Positions 47,604 to 57,531 of a stretch of DNA of 64,000 nucleotides are shown here, piece by piece; within the stretch, counting starts at the first letter, position 1; the number at the start of each line of letters is the position of its first letter. A program made the position numbers and the translations under genes. This stretch comes from Calothrix anomala FACHB-343 (GTDB taxonomy: Bacteria > Cyanobacteriota > Cyanobacteriia > Cyanobacteriales > Nostocaceae): contig NZ_JACJQG010000032.1 in NCBI RefSeq assembly GCF_014696435.1, forward strand, positions 1 through 64,000, given 5' to 3'. The notes under the pieces were generated by a model that saw only the letters and a list, made by a program, of their open reading frames with translations, ran no database searches and had not been told where the DNA came from.

Positions 47604-48505
47604 AGGCGAAAACAAAAGGTGAAACGCGCCTGAGACTGTAATCAAAAGTAAAGCAGATAAACAGTTAACGCGATGTCAACTATTGTATCTTGTGGTTCTT
47701 TGCCTGTTGAGCTTGAATAGTCAAATATCAACAACGTTTAGTGGAAAAAATTTCTATTTACCAATTGCTTCATGATGGTGATTTCTCCGTAAAACTCGCA
47801 AATGCTAAGAATTGCTGACTCTCTTGAGAACAAAGCAAAACAGCATAATCAAGATGCTAATGGAGTTTAATATTACTTTTGATTAATGAACTTTCATTAA
47901 AATTTTTTACTTTTCAGAGTTTGGCACAAAAATAGTGTATTTTATCGCATAAAAATTTTAATTTATGATGAAATCTTCAAGGAAAGATCAGCTAATTTTC
48001 TAACTAGTCAAATCAATAGCGCTGAATCTACTAAACTCTGTTGAATAAGACACGAGGTAAGAGGTATAAAGCAAAAAGTTGAATTAAAAATTTGAAAAAA
48101 AATCTCATAAATAGTAGGGGCATGGCAGTGCCCATAGGTGTCAAATTAACGCAAAACCCATTTACCGCAAGGAACTGAAGTTCCTTGCTAATAGCCAAAG
48201 TCATCTCAAGATGACTAAATATCCTCAAAATCTTGAGTCTACTTCAGTAGGGGCGGGTTCACAGATATGCTCCAATAATTTACGACTATCTCGCTTAACC
48301 CGCCCCTACTTGGGCTTTGGCCCTGAGAATTCATTCTCAGGCGCGCGACAAAGCTAAGACAGAGGCTATTTTTAGCTTAAGTTGACACGAATGGCAGGCC
48401 CTCTACAATATTATTGATGTACTTATAGACATCTTCATCGCCACAAAAAAACCCGCTCATGCGGGCTGTTTATCAATTACAAAACTCTACAAATGACCTA
48501 CTAAA
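47604..48505. other. Intergenic region between the sensor kinase and hglB, with palindromic repeats
   Basis: The 902-bp gap contains the kinase promoter side (AT-rich, about 47640-48000). A palindromic repeat array follows (about 48112-48360) including GGAACTGAAGTTCC, GTCATCTCAAGATGAC, CCTGAGAATTCATTCTCAGG and a wide GTAGGGGCGGGTT...AACCCGCCCCTAC pair. The hglB terminator is at its end. A short minus-strand frame at 48031-48228 runs through the repeats and is not supported as a gene. Confidence 0.7.
48444..48469 (-). terminator. Intrinsic terminator of the hgl operon (after hglB)
   Basis: On the minus strand CCCGC-ATGA-GCGGG is followed by TTTTTTT, about 37 bp past the hglB stop. It is a clean rho-independent terminator and marks hglB as the last gene of the cluster. 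Confidence 0.88.
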
Positions 48506-50008
48506 TTAGGCAACATTCAAAAAACCAGTCTGAATCAAATACGCAGTATAAGTCATAAACATTTCCCCAGTAATTGGCGGACAAGAAATAGAACTACCCT
48601 CAAGCGCTTTTAAAGTCTCCTCACAGCTAATGAAGGGTCGCTTTGATTGCAAATACAAATCGGGAATTGTTAGTTGCTCATCAGACCAACGTTCTAACAA
48701 AAACGGACGCAGTGTATATAAAGGATTATCCACAGAAGAGACATTATTAATTAACTCTTCTTGCCATTGTTCATAAGGAATCGCCTTTACAGGATAACCA
48801 AATGATTGTACCCATTTAATTAAAGTACTCAATGGCGCTGGTTGAGGATGTTGTAAATGAAAAGCTTTACCAATAGATGAAGGCTGCATTGATAAATAAA
48901 CAATCGCCTTGCTGACATAATCTACAGGAGACATATCCATCATATATTCTACATCTGGGAAATATCCCATTTGCAGACAACCTTTGACCATCAAATTGAT
49001 AAAGTCATGGGTATTACAAATACCTGTTTGGCTATCGCCAGAAATTAACGGCGGTCTGTGAATAGTAACAGGTAAACCTCTGTCGCGGGCGATTTTTACT
49101 AACTTCTCAGCTACCCATTTTGTTTGTGAATAACCTAAGAAAATTCCTTCCCAATGATTAAAATCATCTTGCTCTTTCACTACCTTACCAGCATAAGCAG
49201 GTGATTCAAACACCGCTACGCTAGAAACATAATGTACAGGCTTGAGTTTAACTTGGCTAGCTAATCTCAAAACTTCTTGAGTACCTAACACATTGGCTGC
49301 TTTTAATGGCGCGTATGGATAAACATAATTCAACAAAGCACCACTATGATAAATAGTATCGATGTTAGCGGCTAAAATTTGAAACTGTTCTGCGCCCATA
49401 CCCAACAAAGGTAGAGCTAAATCGCCAACAACCGGGACAATTCTCGATTTATATTTTTCATCCCAAATTGCATAAGCTTGGAGATTTTTTTCTAACTTGC
49501 TCTTACCTTCTTGAGGATTAGCAGCCCGTACTAAGCAGTAAATATCTGCATTAGTTTGTTCTAACAATTCCTTGATAATAAATGCGCCTAAATAGCCAGT
49601 ACCACCAGTTAAAAAGACATGTTTTGGTTCAGTAATAGAAACTGGCGGTAAAGCATCAGGACGAATTGTCGGGTCGAGAACCGCCTCAGCATTTAAATCT
49701 AAAGCTGGGGGAGTATTTACAGCCGCAGTAGTATCTTGAATAACGGCATCTTGGGGTAAATCTTCAGCTAATCTTTGAGAAAGCGCCGCAATATTGGGAT
49801 AATGCCATAATAGTAAAGGCGAAGGTTGGAAACCCAGCATTTTCTCTAACTTACTAACGAGAATCATTGCTTGGGCTGAATCCAAACCGTAATTTTCTAA
49901 ATGTTCGTTAACATCTATCTCGTCAGTTTCTACCCCTAGTAACTCAGCCAAATTAGAAACCAGCCATGCTTGAATATCTGCTGCACTATAAGCGTTTTTA
50001 AGATTCAT
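48506..50008 (-). CDS. hglB: HglB (HetM), ACP-thioester reductase for heterocyst glycolipid
   Basis: The 500-residue protein has an N-terminal acyl carrier protein (~10-85; phosphopantetheine Ser in [10 protein letters not shown]) and a C-terminal thioester reductase of the extended SDR type (~128-490). The reductase has a [14 protein letters not shown] Rossmann motif, [10 protein letters not shown] and catalytic [10 protein letters not shown]. It would release the finished acyl chain by reduction to an alcohol or aldehyde. Size and domains match HglB/HetM of Anabaena PCC 7120, needed for the heterocyst glycolipid layer. The hglA stop is only 2 bp before its ATG and the ribosome-binding site GTGGAG lies inside hglA, so translation is coupled. 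Confidence 0.92.
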   Translation of the reverse strand: MNLKNAYSAADIQAWLVSNLAELLGVETDEIDVNEHLENYGLDSAQAMILVSKLEKMLGFQPSPLLLWHYPNIAALSQRLAEDLPQDAVIQDTTAAVNTPPALDLNAEAVLDPTIRPDALPPVSITEPKHVFLTGGTGYLGAFIIKELLEQTNADIYCLVRAANPQEGKSKLEKNLQAYAIWDEKYKSRIVPVVGDLALPLLGMGAEQFQILAANIDTIYHSGALLNYVYPYAPLKAANVLGTQEVLRLASQVKLKPVHYVSSVAVFESPAYAGKVVKEQDDFNHWEGIFLGYSQTKWVAEKLVKIARDRGLPVTIHRPPLISGDSQTGICNTHDFINLMVKGCLQMGYFPDVEYMMDMSPVDYVSKAIVYLSMQPSSIGKAFHLQHPQPAPLSTLIKWVQSFGYPVKAIPYEQWQEELINNVSSVDNPLYTLRPFLLERWSDEQLTIPDLYLQSKRPFISCEETLKALEGSSISCPPITGEMFMTYTAYLIQTGFLNVA

Positions 50009-50010
50009 TT

Positions 50011-51681
50011 TTACATCTCCACTGTAGAACTAGCTGGGCGATACTGACTGTAGTAATCGGGAATTTGTAAGCCTTGTAATTTCAAACTTTGTATGCGATA
50101 TAAAAATGCTGCTCCGATCATAATATGGTTAGCAACATCAACAACTTTGCGGTTTTGAGGTTCAGCTAAATATGTACCGCGCACCCAGTCGTTGAAGCTA
50201 CCCATCGCCGGGCCGCACCAAATTTGATAATCAACTTCCCGTCCTTTTTCACCAGAATTAGACCAACGAGAAGATAATCCTAAATACCAGCGAAAAATTA
50301 ACGCCATTTTCAATTTAGGATTATTTACCGCCTTACCAAGTTTCTCTGGATTTCTTTGGGATAAATAAGCTGCTGTTCCTTCCCAAACTTCGGCAATGGT
50401 TTTGCGGAAAACTTGCTTTTCTAATTTCTCTTTTTCCGCTTGAGGGATTTCTTCAATTGAGTCATAAGCACGATATAACTCATACAATTTTTGTGCCCGC
50501 ATGGGGAACATTGTGCCGCGTTTGAGAACTTGTAATTTAACTCCCATTTCAAACATATCAGCAGCCGGAGCCATCATGACATCAGCCATTTCTGCTTGCG
50601 CGAGTAATTTTTTGGTATGTTCGCAAGCACCAGATTCCACACAAGATTGATTAATGGAACCTGTAACTACATAAGCAGCACCCATCATAAAAGCTGCTAA
50701 GGCTGATTGTGGTGTAGCAATTCCCCCGGCTACCCCGATACGAATTGGTTGGGGGTAATGATATTGTTCTTGAATTTCATCTCTCAACGCCATGATGGAA
50801 GGTAAGAGACATACCAGAGGACGATTATCTGTATGTCCGCCAGAATCAGCTTCGACGGTAATATCATCAGCCATTGGAACTTGTGCCGCTAGGGTGGCTT
50901 GTAATTCAGTAATTAAGCCTTGTTCCACAAGTTCTTTGAGGATTCTTGGTGGTGGTGGTTGGAGGAATTTGCTGGCTACTTCTCGGCGAGAAATTTTGGC
51001 GATGACTTTATTTTTGATTTCAATTTGATTAGCATCATTTAAACTTAATCCCGCAACTCGGTAATAAACAATGTTGGGTGTTAAGTCTAAAAATGCTGAG
51101 GCTTCAACTACTGTGACGCCATATTTAAGAAATAAATCCACAGCCCGACGTTCAATCATGGGTTCGTTGGGGCTGTGAATTAAATTAAAGGCATAGGGGC
51201 CTTGAGGTAGGGCTTGTTGGATTTTGTTGATGGCGGCTTCTAATCTATCTGGACTTAAGCCACCAGCACCAAAGGAACTTAAAATTTTATCTTTTCCGAG
51301 GGCGATTACCATTTCCTCGGAAGCAATACCGCCAGCCATTGCACCAGTTGCATAGGCATATTTCACTCCATAAAAGGAGAGAAAAGAGGGGTCGCCTAAT
51401 TGGTGAATTTTAATGGGGGGAATTGATGCTAAGAGTTCTACTGGTGCGGTGACGGTGCTATCAACTGGGCATAAGTAGCCAACATTGGTAACGCCAATTC
51501 TGCCGGCGGCGTTGACTATATAACAGGGTTGTTCTAAGGTGAGGAATTTTTCTACTATGCCTTGTTGATCGAATGATATGCAATCTAGGGAACCTTTCCA
51601 GATGAGATTTTGTCCATAGGAATAGCAGGTAAATCCTAGTCCGTTTTCGTGTTGGCTTAGTGGGGTATCGACAGTGGTCAC
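50011..51681 (-). CDS. hglA: HglA, PfaD-type FMN enoyl reductase
   Basis: The 556-residue protein belongs to the PfaD family (nitronate-monooxygenase-like TIM barrel binding FMN), which acts as trans enoyl reductase in PUFA-type synthases. Motifs include YCPVDST-like start, [73 protein letters not shown] and the C-terminal [18 protein letters not shown]. It would saturate the double bond at each elongation cycle, giving the saturated glycolipid chain. The start is GTG at 51681 with GAGGG 9 nt upstream. The symbol follows my recollection of the Anabaena naming and is less certain than the function. Confidence 0.88.
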   Translation of the reverse strand: MTTVDTPLSQHENGLGFTCYSYGQNLIWKGSLDCISFDQQGIVEKFLTLEQPCYIVNAAGRIGVTNVGYLCPVDSTVTAPVELLASIPPIKIHQLGDPSFLSFYGVKYAYATGAMAGGIASEEMVIALGKDKILSSFGAGGLSPDRLEAAINKIQQALPQGPYAFNLIHSPNEPMIERRAVDLFLKYGVTVVEASAFLDLTPNIVYYRVAGLSLNDANQIEIKNKVIAKISRREVASKFLQPPPPRILKELVEQGLITELQATLAAQVPMADDITVEADSGGHTDNRPLVCLLPSIMALRDEIQEQYHYPQPIRIGVAGGIATPQSALAAFMMGAAYVVTGSINQSCVESGACEHTKKLLAQAEMADVMMAPAADMFEMGVKLQVLKRGTMFPMRAQKLYELYRAYDSIEEIPQAEKEKLEKQVFRKTIAEVWEGTAAYLSQRNPEKLGKAVNNPKLKMALIFRWYLGLSSRWSNSGEKGREVDYQIWCGPAMGSFNDWVRGTYLAEPQNRKVVDVANHIMIGAAFLYRIQSLKLQGLQIPDYYSQYRPASSTVEM

Positions 51682-51897
51682 GCTAGTTATCCCTCGATTA
51701 TCAGTAATGCTTTATAAAGGGTGAAGGGGTGCGTTCGTTAAGTGTTGGCTTTGGTGTGAGGATTATGTTTTAATGAACCGCCAAGACGCCAAGAACGCCA
51801 AGAGAAGAGAGAAGATAGGGTGAAAACTTGGTATTTGTTTTTAGAGGACAGAGATTTTAAGGTTTCTATTACGTCTGCCCTCTGCTTTTATACTTTT

Positions 51898-54800
51898 TTA
51901 CGCTTCTTCATTGAGTAAGTTTTGGGCGCAAGCTAGTTGTAATTGGATAATTTCACTCATTTGCTTGCTAAAATCTTGTCGGGATTTTAAGAAGGCTGTA
52001 TGTGCTTTGGTGACGTTGGCGTTGTTAGCATTGAGCTTTTGATATTGAGTCTTATTTAAATCGGACATACGGATACTTTGACCAAATTTGCGAGTTATAT
52101 GTTGTGGGGAAAAGCTGGGCTGAGTTGTTTTTGTCGCAGTGGTAGTTATCTCAGAGGATTTTAATTCTTCTGTGGAGATTAAACCGTGTTCCTTGATATT
52201 TTTCTCTGCGCTTGTGTCTGGCTGAAGGGTTGGCGGTAAAATATCATGGCTGGGTTGATTTGTGGTAGCAATTACCACGGGCTTGTTAAGTGAATTGATG
52301 ATTGGATTTGTTTTGAGATAATCAACTGTGACAGTGTTGGTATCTTTTTCGTTTGCTGGGTTTTGGAAAAGTTGGCGATTTTCTGGACTCAATATTGAGT
52401 CAGTAATTGATTTACCACCTACGGTAATATTTCTGTGAGTTAATTTGCTTTTGTTTGCTGTTTCTGGGGGAAGTTCGTAAAGAGTAGAAATATCTACTTC
52501 AACTTGATGGCTGAGTAATTTGGCTAATGCTTTAACTATAGAAGTATGATCATCCATACCTCTGCGGTTGAGGGAGACGGTGATGTGTTCTTTTCCTTGC
52601 AGAGTTTTACTTATCCAGCGCGAACAGATACCGCCAGCACCAGCTTCGACAAAGATTTTGACACCATCTGCATACACGCGGTTAACTAGGCGGGGAAAAT
52701 CTAGTTCTTGGCTGAGTCCGGTGGCGATACTGTGGGCGACTACTTCACTATTGAGTGAAATTGGTTTATACCCAGCTGCAGAATAGAAGGTAATACCGGG
52801 TAGTTCCTGAGTTGGCAAAGTGTTTAATTTGACTAACTCTGCATACTCGGAACGCATGGTTTCACAGTGGATTACATGGTCGAAGGGTGCAGGAAAAGCG
52901 TTGCAACCAAGGACTTTGATTACTCTTTGACAAGCTGCTGGTTCGCCGGCAATTAATACTTCTTCTGGTGTATTAATTTGCGTTAAATATACCCGATTCT
53001 CATTTTTCAGACATTCTCTGACTTTTTCTGGGGTAGTCATGAGTACATAGTTAGCCCAGAAGTTATTGTGTGAGGTGTCGGAGGCTGGTGGTAATCCCCA
53101 ATATTCGCGTACAGCGTTTTTTGGCCCAGATAATCTATCGCCAAATAAGGCTGATGAGTTAAAGCTGTTACTACCAGCAAAGAAATCACTCCAAACTCCT
53201 TGGGCTACCATCATGCTGGTTTCGCCTAAACTATAGCCAAACACATATTTGGGTTTGACTTGAAAGCGATCGCGAATCACGGTAGTAATTAGTCTAGTAA
53301 AGAACATCTCTGCTTCAAACATTGCTAGGGAATCATCTAGCAATTTCTTCTCTAGGGTTTCTAGTTCTCTGGTAGACAATTTATGCAAGCTTCTGGGAAA
53401 TACGAGTTTCTCTACATCCGAGACTCGTTTATAGAGACTCTTAACGAAAGGTTCCGCTTGCAGGTCGGGGAATAGGCGGAAGAGAGTCCGACCAATACCT
53501 ACATAGGAATTTACCGCCGCCGGATAGACATAAGCTACCTCACCCTCTTTACCCAAAGGTTTAGAGGTGAAATAACTACCTATAGGTGTTTGCCAATCAC
53601 TACCTTTTTCAAAGGCTGTATTTACGCCTTTTTGCGCTGAGGCGATTTCTTTGAGTAATTCTTTCTTGTTGCGTCCGGTAATAGATAAGGTGTATTTCGC
53701 TGTCGGATTCTGTTGGAATTTGACGAAATTCTGACTTGCAGCGTTAGTTAAAGACTCAGCCTTATCAATGTCTTGTTGGAGATTATTTAACAAATTTAGC
53801 AAAGCCGAACAATCATCAGCCGCTACAGGGAATAGGTAAAAAGGCTGTTGTTGGAGATATTTATTGCTGAGATTGATTTGGTCTGGTTCATCAGACAAGA
53901 TGACATGGGCGCAAGTCCCATCACAACCGATACCATTAATCGCCGCGATTCTATGGGTACTATCTTTATGGAGGAACCAAGGTCTAGATTCTGTGGCGAC
54001 AAAAAAAGGACTACCTTGCCAAACGTGGGGCGTTTTCACACCAGACCAGTTAGGAGTTGCGGGAATGTAGTTGTGATAGAGACATAAAGCGGTCTTAATT
54101 AAACTGGCGATTCCCGATGCTACATAAGTGTGTCCGATATTGGCTTTCACACTACCAATGGCACAATGTAACCCATCACCTACAGGGGGATAGGCTTGCA
54201 GCATCCCAGCGATTTCTGCTGCATCCTCTTGGGGAAAACCACTAGCAACTACTTCCACATAGTTAACTGCTGTGGGTTGAATATCCGCCATTTGAAAAGC
54301 GTTTTGACAGACTTGGTTGATTGTATCGGCATCTATAGATGTGGAAGAGGCCTGACCGATACTGATAGCATCAACTACGGCATAAATGCGATCGCCATTT
54401 TGTTTCGCTGTATCATAACGTTTGAGAACAACTGCACCTGCACCCTCGCCTACTGTCCAACCATTAGCGTTTTGGTCGTAGCTTAAGGTATTCGCGCCAG
54501 TATTTACCGTTCCCCATTGGCTACGCAGCAAGACATTTTCTATCCCGCCAGCCAAATCCACAGCACCAACCACAACAGCGTCTACTTCCTCGGTGAGGAG
54601 TAGCATTTGCGCTACTTCTAAAGCTTTGAAAGCAGAGGTTTCTACCGCCGTCATCGTGAAGGATGGGCCGGTAAAATTCCACAGCGAAGAAATCCGACTC
54701 GCCATGATGTTAGCGATGTAACTAAGGTATTCGCCAATCTCTACTTGATGGTGAACGCTATCTTTAACTATTGTTTCTAATTGAGTAATTTTATCGGTTG

Positions 54801-55269
54801 GTAAAGCAATTTCTGCCGCATTCAAACCATCTTTAATTTGCCAGGATAAATTCCAGCGTTGTTGCAATTGATGCACAGATAATTCTGCCTCAGCCGCAAT
54901 AACAACTGCAACATTTGCCCCTTCTTGAATTCCTGCATCTTTTAACGCCCCATCTGCCACTGTTAACAGTAACAGTTGTTGAGGATTGAGTTGTTCTACT
55001 TCATTTGGGGGAATTTTGTAAGCTAAAGTATCGAGGGTAAATTCTTTGATGTATGCGCCTATTGGTGCTTTACCATCGGGTAAGCCGTATTCTTGGAGTA
55101 AGTCGGCTTTCTCGTCTATGCCATACCATCGCTGGGATGGGAGGGGGATAAAATGCTGTTTGCCGTCATAAATAGTACGTTCAAAAGCATCTAAATTTTG
55201 ACATTCACCAAAAAAGGCGTCCATGCCCACAATGGCAATTTTGCTTGACTGTATTTCTTGTTCAAACAT
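51898..55269 (-). CDS. hglC: HglC, chain-length-factor-like KS plus acyltransferase
   Basis: The 1123-residue protein has an N-terminal ketosynthase fold (~10-460) in which the active-site Cys is replaced by Glu (TMTAVETSAF, ~208), as in chain-length-factor-like or decarboxylative KS subunits. An acyltransferase follows (~590-930) with Ser in FGYSLGETSM (~680). The last ~190 residues are a low-complexity linker ending in a helix (QMSEIIQLQLACAQNLL). The architecture resembles PfaB and the CLF half of PfaC. It would pair with the KS of HglD and load extender units. It is separated from hglA by 216 bp containing GCCAAGACG-type repeats. Confidence 0.88.
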   Translation of the reverse strand: MFEQEIQSSKIAIVGMDAFFGECQNLDAFERTIYDGKQHFIPLPSQRWYGIDEKADLLQEYGLPDGKAPIGAYIKEFTLDTLAYKIPPNEVEQLNPQQLLLLTVADGALKDAGIQEGANVAVVIAAEAELSVHQLQQRWNLSWQIKDGLNAAEIALPTDKITQLETIVKDSVHHQVEIGEYLSYIANIMASRISSLWNFTGPSFTMTAVETSAFKALEVAQMLLLTEEVDAVVVGAVDLAGGIENVLLRSQWGTVNTGANTLSYDQNANGWTVGEGAGAVVLKRYDTAKQNGDRIYAVVDAISIGQASSTSIDADTINQVCQNAFQMADIQPTAVNYVEVVASGFPQEDAAEIAGMLQAYPPVGDGLHCAIGSVKANIGHTYVASGIASLIKTALCLYHNYIPATPNWSGVKTPHVWQGSPFFVATESRPWFLHKDSTHRIAAINGIGCDGTCAHVILSDEPDQINLSNKYLQQQPFYLFPVAADDCSALLNLLNNLQQDIDKAESLTNAASQNFVKFQQNPTAKYTLSITGRNKKELLKEIASAQKGVNTAFEKGSDWQTPIGSYFTSKPLGKEGEVAYVYPAAVNSYVGIGRTLFRLFPDLQAEPFVKSLYKRVSDVEKLVFPRSLHKLSTRELETLEKKLLDDSLAMFEAEMFFTRLITTVIRDRFQVKPKYVFGYSLGETSMMVAQGVWSDFFAGSNSFNSSALFGDRLSGPKNAVREYWGLPPASDTSHNNFWANYVLMTTPEKVRECLKNENRVYLTQINTPEEVLIAGEPAACQRVIKVLGCNAFPAPFDHVIHCETMRSEYAELVKLNTLPTQELPGITFYSAAGYKPISLNSEVVAHSIATGLSQELDFPRLVNRVYADGVKIFVEAGAGGICSRWISKTLQGKEHITVSLNRRGMDDHTSIVKALAKLLSHQVEVDISTLYELPPETANKSKLTHRNITVGGKSITDSILSPENRQLFQNPANEKDTNTVTVDYLKTNPIINSLNKPVVIATTNQPSHDILPPTLQPDTSAEKNIKEHGLISTEELKSSEITTTATKTTQPSFSPQHITRKFGQSIRMSDLNKTQYQKLNANNANVTKAHTAFLKSRQDFSKQMSEIIQLQLACAQNLLNEEA

Positions 55270-55638
55270 TGTTTATTGAGGGTAAGTAAGGTTTGTTATG
55301 TAGATAGGGCAGAGGGCAGAAGGCAGAAGGGAGGATTAGTAATTTTGGTGTGACTAAGTAGGTGGGTAATAAGGTTCAGTTAAATGGTAGGCTTTGTGAT
55401 TAAGTTTCATGATTTGATGAACCACAGAGACGCAGAGGGCGCGGAGAGAAGAGAGAAATTTTTAATTCTCTTGTGTTAAATTAATTGGAGAATTTTTTAC
55501 ACGGTAAGTTTTGTATTTTCTGTGTAAACTTTGAATCTTTATTACTTAACTTATAGAGAACAATAAACTTCATATTTCAGAAAAAAATTCCCTATTCCTC
55601 CCTTCTGCCCTCTGCCTCCTGCCTTCTGCCTTCTTGTC
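55270..55638. repeat. Spacer between hglD and hglC with inverted GGCAGAAG repeats
   Basis: The 369-bp spacer starts with GGGCAGAGGGCAGAAGGCAG (about 55308-55327). It ends with the complementary CTTCTGCCCTCTGCCTCCTG (about 55602-55621) just before the hglD stop, so the two could pair as a long-range hairpin. GACGCAGAGGGCGCGGAG-type repeats lie between. There is no gene. Confidence 0.75.
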
Positions 55639-56988
55639 CTACTTTTCCAGAATCAAATGTGAGTTAGTTCCACCAAAACCAAAGGCGCTTAAAGCTGCAC
55701 GTTTAACAGGTGAATTATTTGGCCATGCAGTCAACTTTCTCACAATATTTTGGTCAGAAATTACGCTATTTTCACTACCAATTGGTTCACTGATATTAAT
55801 TGTTGGCGGAATCACGCCAGCATTCATACTGTAAATCGTCTTTGCTAAACCAACCATTCCCGCAGCTACTAATAAGTGACCGACATTCGCCTTAGCAGAA
55901 CCTACTAATGGCGATGCTTGATGTGTACCAAAGAAGGTTTCTATGGAGTTTAATTCTGTGGTGTCTCCTAATAATGTGCCGGTAGCATGACATTCCATAT
56001 AATCAATGTCTTTCGGGCTGATTTGTGCCTCTTTATATGCCCGTTCAAAGGCGAGAGTTTGTCCTTTAGAATTGGGACTTAATAAATGCTTACCTTTACC
56101 ATCATTAGAAAGTCCGTTACCAGCAATGGTGGCGAGAATTTTATCGCCATCTCTGACAGCATCGCTATATCGCTTGAGCATTACCATCCCAATTCCGTCG
56201 GAGGTAATTAAGCCGCGAGAAGCCTTATCTAGAGGACGGCTGATACCATTTTCGGGATAACCTTGAATACCCGAAAACAACATGCGTAAGAATAGCGGAT
56301 CGACACAACTAATGGCACCTGCTAACATGACATCAGCTTTACGCGATCGCAAATAGTAAGATGCCAACTTAATCGCATAAAATGCAGAAGAACAAGCCGC
56401 GTCTATACAGAAATGATTGCCAGATAAAGAAAATGCTTGAGATACCAAGGCGGCTTGAAAGCCGGTTATCATGGCATTATAGGGCGAAGGCTTCGCTGTA
56501 GTCGGTAACGCAGCCAACCGGAAATTTTTATCTTGTAACAATTCTGCGATCGCAGGTGAAATCGTTTGCTGATATATTGGAGCAAACAATTGATTAGACA
56601 TCTTCGTGGGTAAGGATAAAGTTCCGAGAATTACCCCACATTTAGAGAGAACTTGTTGATTACCCCAATAACCGCTATTTTGAATCGCCTGTTTTGCTGC
56701 ATATAACGACCATTTAAAAGCATCATCCAAACTTTCGACTAATTCTCCAGGTAAATTGTACTCGCTGGGATTAAATTGAAAATTCCGAACAAATCCACCT
56801 TGAAGAAAATATATTTTTTCCGGTTTTCCCTTAATTGGATCGTAAAATATTGTGGGATCTACACCCAAATCCTCAACAGTAATAGTAGAAGTCCTATCTT
56901 TCTCTTCTGTCAGGTTATTCCAAAACTGCTCAGGATTATTGGCATCTGGAAACAGACATGATAATCCGATAATTGCTATTTTTTCCAC
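55639..56988 (-). CDS. hglD: HglD, active ketosynthase of heterocyst glycolipid synthesis
   Basis: The 449-residue stand-alone beta-ketoacyl synthase has a complete Cys-His-His triad: C199 in IDAACSSAFYA, His in YMECHATGTLLGDTTE and His in GSAKANVGHLLVAAG. FGFGGTNSHLILEK closes the domain. It would perform decarboxylative Claisen condensation, forming a heterodimer with the Cys-less KS of HglC, like the KS-CLF pair of PUFA synthases. It is well conserved end to end, with no extra domain. The minus-strand gene order KS, CLF-AT, ER, ACP-TR matches the Anabaena hgl cluster. Confidence 0.9.
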   Translation of the reverse strand: MEKIAIIGLSCLFPDANNPEQFWNNLTEEKDRTSTITVEDLGVDPTIFYDPIKGKPEKIYFLQGGFVRNFQFNPSEYNLPGELVESLDDAFKWSLYAAKQAIQNSGYWGNQQVLSKCGVILGTLSLPTKMSNQLFAPIYQQTISPAIAELLQDKNFRLAALPTTAKPSPYNAMITGFQAALVSQAFSLSGNHFCIDAACSSAFYAIKLASYYLRSRKADVMLAGAISCVDPLFLRMLFSGIQGYPENGISRPLDKASRGLITSDGIGMVMLKRYSDAVRDGDKILATIAGNGLSNDGKGKHLLSPNSKGQTLAFERAYKEAQISPKDIDYMECHATGTLLGDTTELNSIETFFGTHQASPLVGSAKANVGHLLVAAGMVGLAKTIYSMNAGVIPPTINISEPIGSENSVISDQNIVRKLTAWPNNSPVKRAALSAFGFGGTNSHLILEK

Positions 56989-57531
56989 TGCTGATATCCT
57001 CGCAAATTAATTTTAGATTTTAGATTTTGGATTTTAGATTAACTGTATCTATGAATCATCTTGCTGCAATGAAAAATCTCGTGATGTCATAAGCCGAACA
57101 TATATATTTATTAAGACTTACGCACTAAATCTCCCAAACTCTCATTTCCACCGAAATTCTTATCGCCGGAAGCTATTACTCAGACTGCTCTCTGTGTCCT
57201 CTGTGTTCTCTGCGGTTCAATTTTCTAAAATTTCTCTTCTTGGCGTCTTGGCGTCTTGGCGGTTTATAAAAATAAATCTTATGGTTCTGAGTAAGTTAAT
57301 ATATCTGGCTTTTGGTGCGTTACGCTACGCGATAACACACCCTACTAGACTTTCACTAATCACATAGGAAAGCTAGATAATTAACCACATCAATTAGATT
57401 CCCAAACTTGACTGAACTTACGCCCTTACCCAAACTAAACTAAATGCAATCTATAGCATTTCCAAATTGAGTATAATACATCTAACTTTGTATTTCATCA
57501 ATAAAGAAATGCTATAAATATCACGAATTCA
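56989..57531. other. Spacer between hglG and hglD with repeats
   Basis: This 543-bp non-coding stretch has ATTTTAGATTTTGGATT-type repeats near 57010-57035, CTCTGTGTCCTCTGTGTTCTC and GGCGTCTTGGCGTCTTGGCG tracts (about 57188-57262) and a palindromic GCGTTACGCTACGCGATAAC block (about 57321-57340). No terminator or promoter could be assigned. Its length suggests hglD may also have its own promoter. Confidence 0.6.

Noticed and set aside
48031-48228. 65-codon minus-strand open frame
   Set aside because: It lies across palindromic repeats and has no plausible start signal.
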